DNA of 64,000 nucleotides from positions 310,001 through 374,000 of the forward strand of contig JADJWF010000002.1 of NCBI GenBank assembly GCA_016716505.1, in the 5' to 3' direction. The notes beneath the pieces were generated by a model that was given only the letters and a program-made list of their open reading frames with translations, made no database searches and was not told where the DNA came from. Positions 35,301 to 42,765 of this stretch are shown here, piece after piece. The position numbers were made by a program, and so were the translations under genes. This DNA comes from Verrucomicrobiota bacterium. Its GTDB lineage: Bacteria > Verrucomicrobiota > Verrucomicrobiia > Limisphaerales > J093. Each line of letters opens with the position of its first letter. Positions within the stretch are counted from its first letter, which is position 1.

Positions 35301-35587
35301 GGCTCCCGCGGGCACGGGCACTCACGCAGGCGAGCCCGACCGACTCGGTCCGGAAAAGCCGTCTGCGTCGGAACTGGAGGCCGTTGAAACGCCGCGGCCT
35401 GGCGAAGCGGTCACTCGGGAGGAGAAGGCTGAGATCACTTCGTCGGCGGAGGGCACAGCCGGAAGAGAGGATCCGCCTCCCGGCACGCGCGCCGCGACGG
35501 CCGAAGCCGCTGAGCTCGCGGCCATTGCGGGGTTGGACGCCGCAGAAGGACTGCGGCGGGCCGGCGGTGACGAGAGACTTTTTTTGA
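32384..35587 (+). CDS. CHASE-type membrane sensor with three PAS domains; 3' part probably out of frame
   Basis: The first about 825 codons encode a sensor: a transmembrane helix (about 24-42, WLAFGVCLLIGIAL), a periplasmic CHASE-like domain (about 60-255, ending LANLELRLGIRPT), a second helix (about 263-282) and three PAS domains at about 305-420, 440-565 and 575-710. A coiled coil and Pro/Glu linker follow. No HisKA, HATPase, GGDEF or EAL domain is present. From about position 34862 the reading becomes Arg/Pro-rich with shadow character, while the next reading frame carries an HPt-like helical domain and ends at 36132. A one-base loss near the C5 run at 34862-34866 would explain this. The two parts are probably one protein of about 1250 residues in the living genome, unless the frameshift is real. 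Confidence 0.72.
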   Translation: MNSAVINPLVPKRPSRSDGARPWLAFGVCLLIGIALTWRAAATRAERARTAAHAEARARLAALELGFAGAFRAVELIAHSVREGNGRTPDFQRIAADLLRQHPALATIELQPGGVTTEVAPRAGHERLVGRNLMADPVGREAALFSLQRRNVTVTGPTVLTDGQLGLLVRQPVFLGAGPGREQPWGFVTAAARFREPLRHARFDELASAGYQFALFTAAAPLQPAGTVLSTFRTQPTDALIQPLRLANLELRLGIRPTAGWHNSWLIAFHALLALAVAAAMGGATHWRQAARAASLASSEADLRAARDNDRFRALFDTVPDAALLVDRPGTIQRVNSAAEQLFAKRAAEIGGQSINSIVPGLAALLNAASRSLTQPAIQLTGLRAGTVEFPVEIRVTPLPSAESGNLVCCWIREVAAAPPAPPAPTSAPAPGPETKPANVQPLLDAIPHPVFVKDSQARFVTCNRAYERTFGLTAESLRGRTVLELEDLPEETRRNFYAEDQAVIAEGSQRSYELPIVRADGSARTVIYAVAGYRLPEGGPGGLVGILTDITPQKEAEQERRKLAAELERARLLSETVLELTGFASWRVPLDGSGAFHSSPPAAALMGDPPQPAHHYRLQEHWFAHARAADAAAAQAALKQLEEVVAGLRATYDATYAYRRPADGRIVWLRATGRLIKDDAGRPLEIFGVVSDITESRRLAAELEAARAQAREASLALAAALAGQPAVVPARGEGEVAETEKLSRARGAAVDVPPIETPPDTNLPSRDAGQPIKVEPIAVSGQSVGTERERGGRDELSEPDVATIAGSPVAPPAETRDGDRAEVAPPPPRALARKLPRNLPASCPTQKPQRLESPLRTRAPPGRRCLIRPKSNRPVTTAGPGVPPREARPLRWSPAKLPRQDRKTRRLLLVQANPRDGGGHRATNNCRSLARRPVPPSLRIRRGSDRGPGRRRALSRRKGPPPLQWSPRHQRRLPRARALTQASPTDSVRKSRLRRNWRPLKRRGLAKRSLGRRRLRSLRRRRAQPEERIRLPARAPRRPKPLSSRPLRGWTPQKDCGGPAVTRDFF

Positions 35588-36132
35588 AGCGACTGCGGCA
35601 ATTCATCGAACAGCATACCCACGCCGCCGACGAAATACGGGACTCCTTGATCCAGGGTGATCCGGCTGGAGCAGAGAAGGTGGCGGACCACCTCACGCGT
35701 GCGGCGGAGGAGATCGGCGCAACGGAACTCCGGCGGACGACGGCCGGCCTCGCGCGTGCGATGCACGAGGGGCTGGACCCGGCGGAGATCGAAATTCGGT
35801 GGGCGGCAACGGAACGCGTTCTTGGCGAACTGGTGCAAGAGCTCAGACCGCTGGTCAAGTCACGTCCCGAGCGGCCGGACCCGCGTGAAGAGCCGACCTT
35901 GGAATTCAGCCCGGCGGAATGGCGGCGGGTTGCCAATCAGATGTTGCCGCTGCTGGCTGACGCCGACCCCGGCGCGAAGGACTGCCTCTCCGCCAATCGC
36001 GATCGGCTGCGGTCAGCGTTCCCGGCCGGCACGTTTGCCGAGTTTGAAATGCGGGTCATGGGATCGCAGTTCGCTGATGCCCTCGATCTCCTCAAAAAGG
36101 TGGCCAAACGCCGCGGAGTGACCCTGCATTGA
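34912..36132 (+). CDS. HPt-like C-terminal part of the CHASE-PAS sensor, in a shifted frame
   Basis: This frame is open from 34843; the position given is a TTG with no ribosome-binding site, so it is unlikely to be an independent gene. Residues about 1-190 are a Pro/Glu/Ala-rich linker. Residues about 195-310 form a helical HPt-like domain: DERLFLKRLRQFIEQHTHAADEI, then EKVADHLTRAAEEIGATELRR. The candidate phospho-His is in DHLTRAAEEIGA, matching the HPt consensus AHxLKGxAxxxGA except that Lys-Gly is Arg-Ala. A second helical segment with LADADPGAKDCLSANRDRL follows. It most likely continues the protein that starts at 32384. Confidence 0.6.
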   Translation: MPDSKASTAREPAQDARPTGTSLSHPAEVEPSSDDRRARSSATGGEAPSLVTGEASPPGPENPPTPPRPSKPARRRRTPRDEQLSLFGTETSSAEPPNPPGVGPGPRPEEGVVATERAAPPPVVPAPPEAAPAGTGTHAGEPDRLGPEKPSASELEAVETPRPGEAVTREEKAEITSSAEGTAGREDPPPGTRAATAEAAELAAIAGLDAAEGLRRAGGDERLFLKRLRQFIEQHTHAADEIRDSLIQGDPAGAEKVADHLTRAAEEIGATELRRTTAGLARAMHEGLDPAEIEIRWAATERVLGELVQELRPLVKSRPERPDPREEPTLEFSPAEWRRVANQMLPLLADADPGAKDCLSANRDRLRSAFPAGTFAEFEMRVMGSQFADALDLLKKVAKRRGVTLH

Positions 36133-36150
36133 CTCGCCCGGCAATACCGC

Positions 36151-36178
36151 TTGCAGGCGGAAATGCCCCGGTTAGAGT
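36151..36178 (+). promoter_or_regulatory. Candidate promoter of the prs-rplY-pth-rpsF-ssb-rplI run
   Basis: TTGCAG (36151-36156) and TAGAGT (36173-36178) are separated by 16 nt, about 80 nt upstream of the prs start codon and just after the stop of the HPt-like frame. The call rests on motif match and position. Confidence 0.48.
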
Positions 36179-36260
36179 CTCCCTCCCGGTTGTGCCCCAG
36201 CCATCAAACCTCCGCATTGCGGTCGCTTGATGATTGCAACCGGCGGAAGCCAACCCAGAC

Positions 36261-37205
36261 GTGAAAATTTTCAGCGGGAGTTCCAATCCGGCGCTGGCCT
36301 CGGCGATCTGCAAGTCGGTCGGCATCGCACCCGGGCGGTGCTCCATCATTCAGTTCCCGGACGAGGAAACGTTCGTCAAGATTGACGAAAACGTGCGTGG
36401 CGAGGACACCTACGTCGTCCAGTCCTCCAGCCCGCCCGCCAACCACCATCTGATGGAGCTGTTCATCATGATTGACGCGTTGCGGCGGGCGAGCGCCAAG
36501 CGGATCACGGCGGTCATGCCGTTCTACGGCTACGCCCGTCAGGACCGAAAAGACCAGCCGCGGGTGCCGATCACCGCCAAGCTTGTTGCCAACCTTTTGA
36601 CGGCCGCCGGAGCAAACCGGGTCCTGACGATGGACCTCCATGCCCAACAGATTCAGGGTTTTTTCGACATTCCGGTGGATCATTTGTACGCCGCCCCGGT
36701 GATGTACGATTACCTGAAATCGAAGAAACTGGACAACCTGATGGTGGTCAGTCCCGACGTGGGCGGCGTCAAGATGGCGTACGCGTACTCGCAGGTGCTC
36801 GAGACGCCGCTGGGCATCGTGGTGAAACGGCGCAAGAACGCCACGGAAGTGGAATCCATGACCGTGATCGGGGAGATTCGCGGCAAGAACGTGCTGCTGG
36901 TGGACGATCTGACGGAAACCGCCGGCACGCTGACCACGGCGGCGGCCCTGCTGAAGCGGAAGGGGGCCAAGAAGGTCCTCGCGTGCGTTTCGCACGCCAT
37001 CCTCGGCAAGCTGGGCGTCGAGCGGCTGCGCAATTCGAATATTGACGAGCTTATCACCACTGATACCGTCCACCGCCCGGCGATTGAGGGGGTGAACATT
37101 ACGACCCTGTCGGTCGCCGGTTTACTGGGCGAAGCCATCAAGCGAATCCACACCAATTCGTCGGTGACGTCGCTTTTTGAGTTCCGTGGCGGACGGGTTG
37201 GCTGA
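36261..37205 (+). CDS. prs: Ribose-phosphate pyrophosphokinase (PRPP synthetase)
   Basis: Prs makes PRPP from ribose-5-phosphate and ATP for nucleotide, His and Trp synthesis. Starting at the GTG that reads VKIFSGSSNPALA gives 314 residues, like the 315 of E. coli; an upstream TTG would add nine unconserved residues. The motifs are FPDEETFVKIDENVRG, the ATP-site YGYARQDRKDQPRVPITAKLVANLL, MDLHAQQIQGFFDIPVDHLYA, SPDVGGVKMA and the PRPP loop LLVDDLTETAGTLTTAA. It is the first gene of a run with rplY, pth, rpsF, ssb and rplI. Confidence 0.96.
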   Translation: MKIFSGSSNPALASAICKSVGIAPGRCSIIQFPDEETFVKIDENVRGEDTYVVQSSSPPANHHLMELFIMIDALRRASAKRITAVMPFYGYARQDRKDQPRVPITAKLVANLLTAAGANRVLTMDLHAQQIQGFFDIPVDHLYAAPVMYDYLKSKKLDNLMVVSPDVGGVKMAYAYSQVLETPLGIVVKRRKNATEVESMTVIGEIRGKNVLLVDDLTETAGTLTTAAALLKRKGAKKVLACVSHAILGKLGVERLRNSNIDELITTDTVHRPAIEGVNITTLSVAGLLGEAIKRIHTNSSVTSLFEFRGGRVG

Positions 37206-37245
37206 GGCCGGCTTGTCCCACGATGGATTTGGCAACTGAAGCAGC

Positions 37246-38007
37246 ATGAAGTCCGTACCGCTGACAGCACATCCGCGCACCGCGACTGGTCGCATGGGCG
37301 TCAAAAAACTCCGGGGCAACTCCCGCATCCCTGCCGTGATTTACGGCCGCAAGCGGCAGGCCCAGAACCTCGAGGTCCTGTCCAAAGAGCTCGAGGATCT
37401 GATTCACCGCGCGCACGGCGAAAACATCCTCGTGGATTTGACCGTGAGCGGCGACGCCGATCCCCAGCGCTTGGCGCTGGTTCAGGAGGTCCAGCACCAT
37501 CCTCTGTCCGGCAAGGTGCTGCACGTTGACTTTCACGAGATCTCGGCCGACGAGCGAGTGACCGTGGCCGTACCAGTGGAGGCCGTGGGCGAGGCGGTGG
37601 GCGTCAAGAACGGAGGCGTGCTGGAACACTTGCTTTTCCGCGTCAAGGTCCGGGCTCTGCCGCGAGACTTGCCGGAGGTGTTGACCCTCGACGTCTCCCA
37701 CCTCGAGATTGGCCAGGCGATTCACATCGGCGACATCCAGCCGCCACCCGGGGTGGAAGTCCTCGGCGACAAGCACATCTCGGTGCTCGCGGTGGCGGCG
37801 CCGGTCTCGGAGGCTGAGGAAGCCGCGGCTGCGGCAGCTGAGGCAGCGCCCGGCGAGCCGGAGGTCATCAAAGAGAAGAAGGAAGAGGGCGAGGCCGAGG
37901 CAGGCAAAGCTGGAGAGAAGGCAACGGGCAAAGCCGGCGAGAAAGCCGCCCCGGCAAAAGCCGGCGCGGAAAAGCCCGCCGAAAAGACGGCGGAAAAGAA
38001 GAAGTAA
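37246..38007 (+). CDS. rplY: 50S ribosomal protein L25/general stress protein Ctc
   Basis: L25 binds 5S rRNA in the large subunit. The 253-residue protein is the long Ctc/TL5 form: an N-terminal L25 domain (RTATGRMGVKKLRGNSRIPAVIYG), a TL5 beta domain (HHPLSGKVLHVDFHEISADERV and PRDLPEVLTLDVSHLEIGQAIHIGDI), and a C-terminal tail of about 60 residues made almost only of Ala, Glu and Lys. The prs-rplY-pth order is widely conserved in bacteria. The tail is probably disordered; its role is unknown. Confidence 0.95.
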   Translation: MKSVPLTAHPRTATGRMGVKKLRGNSRIPAVIYGRKRQAQNLEVLSKELEDLIHRAHGENILVDLTVSGDADPQRLALVQEVQHHPLSGKVLHVDFHEISADERVTVAVPVEAVGEAVGVKNGGVLEHLLFRVKVRALPRDLPEVLTLDVSHLEIGQAIHIGDIQPPPGVEVLGDKHISVLAVAAPVSEAEEAAAAAAEAAPGEPEVIKEKKEEGEAEAGKAGEKATGKAGEKAAPAKAGAEKPAEKTAEKKK

Positions 38008-38058
38008 CCGGTGGGGGCCGGAGGGGACCCGCCTTCGGGCCGGTCCCGCTAAGAGCCG

Positions 38059-38655
38059 ATGGAGGATGCGCATCTCATCGTCGGTTTGGGCAACCCCGGG
38101 CGCGAGTACGCAGACACGCGGCACAACGCGGGATTCGCGGTGGTGGAGCGGTTGGCGGACGGATGGGGCTGGAAATGGGACCTCGATTCCAGTTTCCAAG
38201 CGCGGTTGGCGCGCGGCACAGTGGCGGACCGGCGGGTGCTGCTCTGTCAGCCTCAGACGTACATGAATTTGAGTGGCACAGCAGTCGGACCGCTGGCGAA
38301 GTTTTATCGGATCGGGCCGGAACGATTGCTAGTGGTGGTGGACGATGCGGATCTGCCTCTGGGCACGGTTCGCTTGCGGGCGGACGGCAGCAGTGGCGGG
38401 CACCATGGGCTGGAGTCGGTCGAACAGCATCTCGGCACGCGGAAATACGCGAGGCTGCGGCTGGGGATCGGCCGCCGGCATCCAGAAGACCGGCGGATTG
38501 CAGGACACGTGCTGGGTCGGTTCACGGCGGATGAGGCGCGGCTTTTTGGAGAAGTACTAGCACACGCGGCCGACGCGGCGAAGTGCTGGTTGCTGGAGGG
38601 CGTCGGAACAGCAATGAACCGGTTTAACGGGGTGGTTGGGACCCCGGCGAAGTAG
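38059..38655 (+). CDS. pth: Peptidyl-tRNA hydrolase
   Basis: Pth frees tRNA from peptidyl-tRNA that drops off the ribosome. The 198-residue protein has the family residues: Asn and His in VGLGNPGREYADTRHNAGFAVVERL (catalytic His), QPQTYMNLSG, the catalytic Asp region LLVVVDDADLPLGTVRLR, and SSGGHHGLESVEQHLGT. It lies 51 nt after rplY and ends 5 nt before rpsF. Confidence 0.96.
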   Translation: MEDAHLIVGLGNPGREYADTRHNAGFAVVERLADGWGWKWDLDSSFQARLARGTVADRRVLLCQPQTYMNLSGTAVGPLAKFYRIGPERLLVVVDDADLPLGTVRLRADGSSGGHHGLESVEQHLGTRKYARLRLGIGRRHPEDRRIAGHVLGRFTADEARLFGEVLAHAADAAKCWLLEGVGTAMNRFNGVVGTPAK

Positions 38656-38660
38656 AGGAC

Positions 38661-38993
38661 ATGCGAGTGAAACGTTACGAAGGCCTGTTTATCCTGAACA
38701 CCTCCGGCAAGGAGGAGAACGTGATGGAGTTGATTGAGAAGGTCCGGGCGGAGATCACCGCCCAGGGCGGCAAAATCGAGACTGTCCAGAAGATGGACAA
38801 GCAACCGTTTGCCCGGGTGACCGACAAACGACACCCCAGCGGCTACTACGTGAACATCATCTTCTCCGCCCCCACCTCCGCCGTCGCGACCTTGCGGACC
38901 CGCTTCGCGACGAATGAGGATGTGTTCCGGGCATTGTTCTTCGTCGCCCCCAAGGAAAAAAAGCCGGAGGCGGCGCTGCCGGCCACCGCTTGA
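38661..38993 (+). CDS. rpsF: 30S ribosomal protein S6
   Basis: S6 binds the central domain of 16S rRNA together with S18. The 110-residue product matches the family: MRVKRYEGLFILNTSG, EKVRAEITAQGGKI, KRHPSGYYVNIIFSAP and LRTRFATNEDVFRALFFV. It has a short Lys/Pro tail. It is followed by ssb, 15 nt later, as in many bacteria. The usual rpsR (S18) partner gene is not in this run. Confidence 0.95.
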   Translation: MRVKRYEGLFILNTSGKEENVMELIEKVRAEITAQGGKIETVQKMDKQPFARVTDKRHPSGYYVNIIFSAPTSAVATLRTRFATNEDVFRALFFVAPKEKKPEAALPATA

Positions 38994-39008
38994 CCGCCTT
39001 CTCCCGCC

Positions 39009-39476
39009 ATGGCGAGCTTCAACAAAGTCATCCTTGCGGGCAATCTGACCCGGGACCCCGACCTGCGTTACACGCCCAAGGGGATGGCCATCGCCAAACT
39101 CGGCCTTGCCATCAACCGCAATTGGACGGGCGAGGACGGACAGAAGCGGGAAGAAGTGACCTACGTGGACGTGGATGCCTTCGGGAAACAGGCGGAAGTC
39201 ATCGGCCAGTATCTCCGCAAAGGCCGTCCCGTCCTCATCGAAGGCCGCCTGAAGCTCGATCAGTGGGACGACAAACAGACCGGGCAGAAGCGCAGCCGGC
39301 TCGGCGTCGTTCTTGAGTCGTTCTCCTTCCTCGATTCCAATCGGGGCGCAGAAGGCGCACCGGAAAATCCCCCACCCGCCGCCCGGGGCACTTCGCAAGG
39401 CAAGGTCGGCGCCCCACCGCCGGCCCCGGCCGCCCCCGAAACGCCGGCCCAGGAGGAGGACGACGTGCCCTTCTGA
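39009..39476 (+). CDS. ssb: Single-stranded DNA-binding protein
   Basis: SSB coats single-stranded DNA and recruits replication and repair enzymes. The 155-residue protein has the OB-fold: SFNKVILAGNLTRDPDLRYTPKG, AIAKLGLAINRNW, EVTYVDVDAFGKQAEVIGQYLRKGRPVLIEGRL. It then has a Pro/Ala-rich linker and the acidic C-terminal tip EEDDVPF, the docking peptide for partner proteins. The gene lies between rpsF and rplI, a conserved position. Confidence 0.96.
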   Translation: MASFNKVILAGNLTRDPDLRYTPKGMAIAKLGLAINRNWTGEDGQKREEVTYVDVDAFGKQAEVIGQYLRKGRPVLIEGRLKLDQWDDKQTGQKRSRLGVVLESFSFLDSNRGAEGAPENPPPAARGTSQGKVGAPPPAPAAPETPAQEEDDVPF

Positions 39477-39526
39477 TCATCGCTCCCGGCCGCCGCAATC
39501 TGCAACTCGCTTCCGAATTTTTTCGT

Positions 39527-40135
39527 ATGGCAAAGACCGAAGTCATCCTCACCCACAACATCGTCGGCCTCGGCGCCGAGTCCGACCACGTCAAGGTCGC
39601 GGCGGGCTACGCCCGCAACTACCTCCTGCCGCAAGGCTTGGCGATTCCTGTCACGGCCGGCAACAAACGGCGCCTCGAAGCGCTTCGGCAGCGGCGCGCT
39701 ATTCGTGAAGCCCACGAATTGAATTCGATGAACGAGCTGGCGGCTTCGCTCGGCAAGATCACTCTGAAGATCGCGGTCAAGACGGGGGCTGACGGACGGA
39801 TGTTTGGATCGGTCACCGCTGGAACCATCGCCGACGAACTCAAGAAGCAGTGCGACGTTGCGCTCGACAAGAAGAAGATTCACCTCGATCAACCGCTGCG
39901 CGCGCTCGGCGAGCACGAGGTGGACCTGCACCTTCACCCCGACGTCAAGCCCAAGCTGAAAATCTTGATCGAAAGTTCCACTCCCGCCGAGCTGGTGGCG
40001 CCAGTGGCGAAGCCCGCTGAGGAGGGTCGTTCGCAGCGAGAGCGGGAGGGGCGCCCCGCGCGCGGTTCCCGTACTGCCAGCGTTGACAAGCCCGCCGCAA
40101 AGGAGGGCAAGCCAAAGGCAGAAAAGAAAGCCTAA
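39527..40135 (+). CDS. rplI: 50S ribosomal protein L9 with long charged tail
   Basis: L9 binds 23S rRNA domain V and extends from the L1 stalk. The first about 150 residues match the family: EVILTHNIVGLGAESDHVKVAAGYARNYLLPQGLA, the connecting helix, and the C-domain with FGSVTAGTIADELKKQ and HLDQPLRALGEHEVDLHLHPDV. The protein is 202 residues rather than about 148; the extra about 45 residues are rich in Arg, Lys, Glu and Ala. The ATG begins MAKTEVIL, 50 nt after ssb. A strong terminator follows. Confidence 0.95.
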   Translation: MAKTEVILTHNIVGLGAESDHVKVAAGYARNYLLPQGLAIPVTAGNKRRLEALRQRRAIREAHELNSMNELAASLGKITLKIAVKTGADGRMFGSVTAGTIADELKKQCDVALDKKKIHLDQPLRALGEHEVDLHLHPDVKPKLKILIESSTPAELVAPVAKPAEEGRSQREREGRPARGSRTASVDKPAAKEGKPKAEKKA

Positions 40136-40167
40136 GCGGGCCCGCAGGCGGCTCCGGTTATTTTCGT

Positions 40168-40198
40168 GGCGGCCCCGAAAGGCGGCCGCCTCTTTTTT
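40168..40198 (+). terminator. Intrinsic terminator of the prs-to-rplI operon
   Basis: A stem GGCGGCC/GGCCGCC with a 9-nt loop is followed by TCTTTTTT. It lies 32 nt after the rplI stop codon and marks the end of the ribosomal/replication run. Confidence 0.85.
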
Positions 40199-40547
40199 CG
40201 CGCGCGAGGTCAATGCATCCCGGCGGCCCTCGCGGCATCGCCTCCCGGCGGCTGGACCACGTTTTCACCCGCCGGATTCCCGTCCCCGGCTGCCTCCTTC
40301 GGCGGAGAATTCTCCGCAGCGGCCACGCTCGACTGTCAGTACCACCAGGCTCTGAACCTTGGCAATACGCCCTGCCGCAACGAGGTGCCAGCCAGGCACA
40401 GTGGAAAACCGGAGCAGACGGCAGACGGACCCACGAAGCCCCAGGGAACGCACCGGATCGCGGAAAGCGCGGAAGGTGATTCACCGAGCGCCAGGCCGCT
40501 CCGACTCGCTTCGCTCAAAACTCACGAACAGAAAGCGGGGCGGGCCG
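40199..40547. other. Convergent intergenic region, no gene recognised
   Basis: About 350 bp between the rplI terminator and the end of the hydrogenase protease gene. Overlapping short frames have no recognisable motif. No T-rich hairpin that would end the minus-strand hydrogenase operon was seen. A sigma-54-like site at 40377-40390 (minus) was rejected because its spacing is one base short. Confidence 0.5.
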
Positions 40548-41150
40548 CTAAGGATGGTCGCTGGCCGCCGCTGCCGCATTGCTCCGAGCCCACACCACCA
40601 CCCGGTTCACCACCTCCGGCACGGCTAACGCCACCGGCGCGGTCATGCTGGTGCCCAGCGTGAAAGGATCGGCAACCTCAATCGCGAAGATCTTGACCCG
40701 CCCCGGCATGGTGAGGCCGAGTTGGCGGCCCAGCGTCAAGATTTCGCCAATGCCGAGGAAATGAGGGGAAATGCGCGGTAGCAGGCAGAGCGCGTCGCCG
40801 TCCATCTCATGCACCGTTCCGGGGGGCGCTTTGCCGGTCTGGATGGCGTCCACGATGATCAACTCCCGGTGGCCCGCGATAAAATCGAGCAACGACAGCC
40901 CCATCTCCTCCGTGTCCACCACGCGGACCGTCTGCGCATCCTGGAGCCGTTCGCGCACGGCCCGGGCGACCGCCAAGCCCACCGCGTCGTCGGTGAGAAT
41001 GTCATTGCCGAGGCCCAAGATCAGAACCGTTGTCTCCCCTGCCCCATCGCCGGCGGAGGGTTGCTCAATCGCGGCATCTGCTTCCGGGCGAACCGCGCTG
41101 TCCCCACATACGGAACCGGGGGACGACGTCCAGCCGCAACGCGCGCTCAT
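40548..41150 (-). CDS. [NiFe] hydrogenase maturation protease (HyaD/HycI family)
   Basis: This endopeptidase removes the C-terminal tail of the hydrogenase large subunit once nickel is inserted. The 200-residue protein has the family core LILGLGNDILTDDAVGLAVARAV with the nickel-sensing Asp/Glu positions, VVDTEEMGLSLLDFI, ELIIVDAIQTGKAPPGTVHEM, and a His in RISPHFLGIGEIL. The N-terminal about 45 residues are not conserved. The ATG at 41150 is used, since the upstream GTG adds only an unconserved segment. It follows the large-subunit gene by 45 bp and should be its dedicated protease. Confidence 0.9.
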   Translation of the reverse strand: MSARCGWTSSPGSVCGDSAVRPEADAAIEQPSAGDGAGETTVLILGLGNDILTDDAVGLAVARAVRERLQDAQTVRVVDTEEMGLSLLDFIAGHRELIIVDAIQTGKAPPGTVHEMDGDALCLLPRISPHFLGIGEILTLGRQLGLTMPGRVKIFAIEVADPFTLGTSMTAPVALAVPEVVNRVVVWARSNAAAAASDHP

Positions 41151-41195
41151 GATTTGGGCGGGCCGGGGCACAACGATCTGGGTCGCCGGCCCGCG

Positions 41196-42725
41196 TCAAC
41201 CTTGGGTCAGTTGGCGAACCAGTTCGCGCCGGCGGTTGAAGATGTTGACTTCCAGCGGCAGGTGCCCGGGCAGCGAATGCGTGGCGCAGCCCAGACACGG
41301 GTCATAGGCGCGGAAGGCCATCTCCACTTTGTTGAGAAGCCCTTCAGTGACATTGCCGGCCTTGATCAGCCCCTTGGCGGCGCGCTCGACGCTCATGGCG
41401 ATGCGGGCGGCGTTGTTCTGCGTGGCCACGATCATGTTGGCCTTGCGGATGAGGCCGCGATCGTCGGTCTCGTAGTGGTGGAAGAGCAGGCCGCGCGGGG
41501 CCTCAACCACCCCGATGCCGACGGACGGCTTGTTCGTGGGCACGGTGCGGACTTCGGGACTGGTGATGTCCGGATCATTGAGGAGGTTCACCATGGTTTC
41601 GCCGGCCTGGATCATCTCGATCACGCGGGCCCAGTGGTTTGCCAGCGTGTGATGGACCGGCTTGCCACCCAGCGTCTGGAAGTACTCTTCCGCCGCCTTT
41701 TGGGCGAGCGGCGTGGCCATGCCGTCGGCGGCGTTGAGGCGGGCCAGCGGGGCAACCGCGTAGATGCTGCTCTTCGGCCCCTCGTCGAAACCCTGCCAGC
41801 CCAGCGGCTTGAGGTAGCAGAACTTCATGTAGCTCCACGGCTCGACATGCTCGGCCACGTAATCGCGGTATTTCTGGGCAGGAAACTTGGCAAACTCCTT
41901 CCCGTTCGGATCCACCACCCGCAGCAGGCCGTCGTAAAAATTGACCCGGTTCCGCTCGTCCACCATGCCCATGTAGTAGGTGCGATGGGTGTAGGCGTCA
42001 CTGGTGATCATCTTCACGTAGTCCGAGTTCTTCAGCACGATGTCGTGGAAGACCTGGTTGGTGAAGAGGGCGAAATCGAGGGCGTCTTTGGCCGTCTCCT
42101 GAAGCTTCGGCAGTTCCGCTGGATCACACGCCTTGGAGACTCCCCCGGGCAGACCGAGCACCGGATGCACCACCTTGCCCCCGAAGTAGGCGATGATGTC
42201 CCGCACGCGGCGGCGCATGGCGATCACCTTCTTGCCCACTTCAACGCCGACCTTGTTGATGACGCCTACAATGTTGCGCTCGCCCTTGGGCGCCTCGGGT
42301 CCCACGATGAAGTCGGGTCCGCCCAGCACATAAACGTGCAGGGCGTGGTCTTCGAGCATGAAGGCGTTATAGACCAGTTCGCGAATCTTGCGGCCGGCGG
42401 GCGTCGGTTGCACTTGATACAAGTCGTCGAGCGCCTTGGTGGCGGCCATGTGGTGCGCGGTGGGGCAGACCCCGCAGATGCGGCTGGTGATCTGGGGCAT
42501 GTCCTCGGCTGGACGACCGATGCTGAACACCTCGAAGCCTCGCAACTCCGGAACCTGCAAATAGGCCCGCTCGACGTCACCCCGGTCGTCGAGGAAAATG
42601 TCAATCTTCCCATGTCCTTCCAGGCGGGTGATCGGGTCCACCGTGAAACGGCGGCGGCCCATCTGGTACGCGGCATTGGCGCGAAGGTTGCCCTGATTGA
42701 AGGCTTGTTGTGCGACGGGGTCCAT
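41196..42725 (-). CDS. mvhA: [NiFe] hydrogenase large subunit, MvhA-like (group 3c type)
   Basis: The catalytic subunit that splits or makes H2 at a Ni-Fe(CN)2CO site. In 509 residues it has VDPITRLEGHGKIDIFLDD, the L1 motif SRICGVCPTAHHMAATKALDD (two Cys ligands near residues 84-87) and the L2 motif DPCLGCATH at 475-483 with Cys477 and Cys480. The 26 residues after His483 are the tail expected to be cut off by the protease encoded next. All four nickel ligands are present. Its small subunit gene is not adjacent: a RES/Xre toxin-antitoxin pair lies between. Grouping with MvhA rests on the neighbouring mvhD, mvhG and hdrABC genes. Confidence 0.94.
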   Translation of the reverse strand: MDPVAQQAFNQGNLRANAAYQMGRRRFTVDPITRLEGHGKIDIFLDDRGDVERAYLQVPELRGFEVFSIGRPAEDMPQITSRICGVCPTAHHMAATKALDDLYQVQPTPAGRKIRELVYNAFMLEDHALHVYVLGGPDFIVGPEAPKGERNIVGVINKVGVEVGKKVIAMRRRVRDIIAYFGGKVVHPVLGLPGGVSKACDPAELPKLQETAKDALDFALFTNQVFHDIVLKNSDYVKMITSDAYTHRTYYMGMVDERNRVNFYDGLLRVVDPNGKEFAKFPAQKYRDYVAEHVEPWSYMKFCYLKPLGWQGFDEGPKSSIYAVAPLARLNAADGMATPLAQKAAEEYFQTLGGKPVHHTLANHWARVIEMIQAGETMVNLLNDPDITSPEVRTVPTNKPSVGIGVVEAPRGLLFHHYETDDRGLIRKANMIVATQNNAARIAMSVERAAKGLIKAGNVTEGLLNKVEMAFRAYDPCLGCATHSLPGHLPLEVNIFNRRRELVRQLTQG

Positions 42726-42765
42726 AGATGTTGAAGGGGTGGAGGTTGACGGAAGGTGAAATGGG

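Noticed and set aside
34870..35587. The 3' part of the CHASE-PAS frame as genuine protein
   Set aside because: It is Arg/Pro-rich with no domain, while the alternative frame carries an HPt-like helical domain and continues to 36132.
40377..40390. A sigma-54 site (TGGCAC...TTGC, minus strand)
   Set aside because: The GG-GC spacing is one base short of the strict requirement and the site points into the end of the rplI operon, not a gene.
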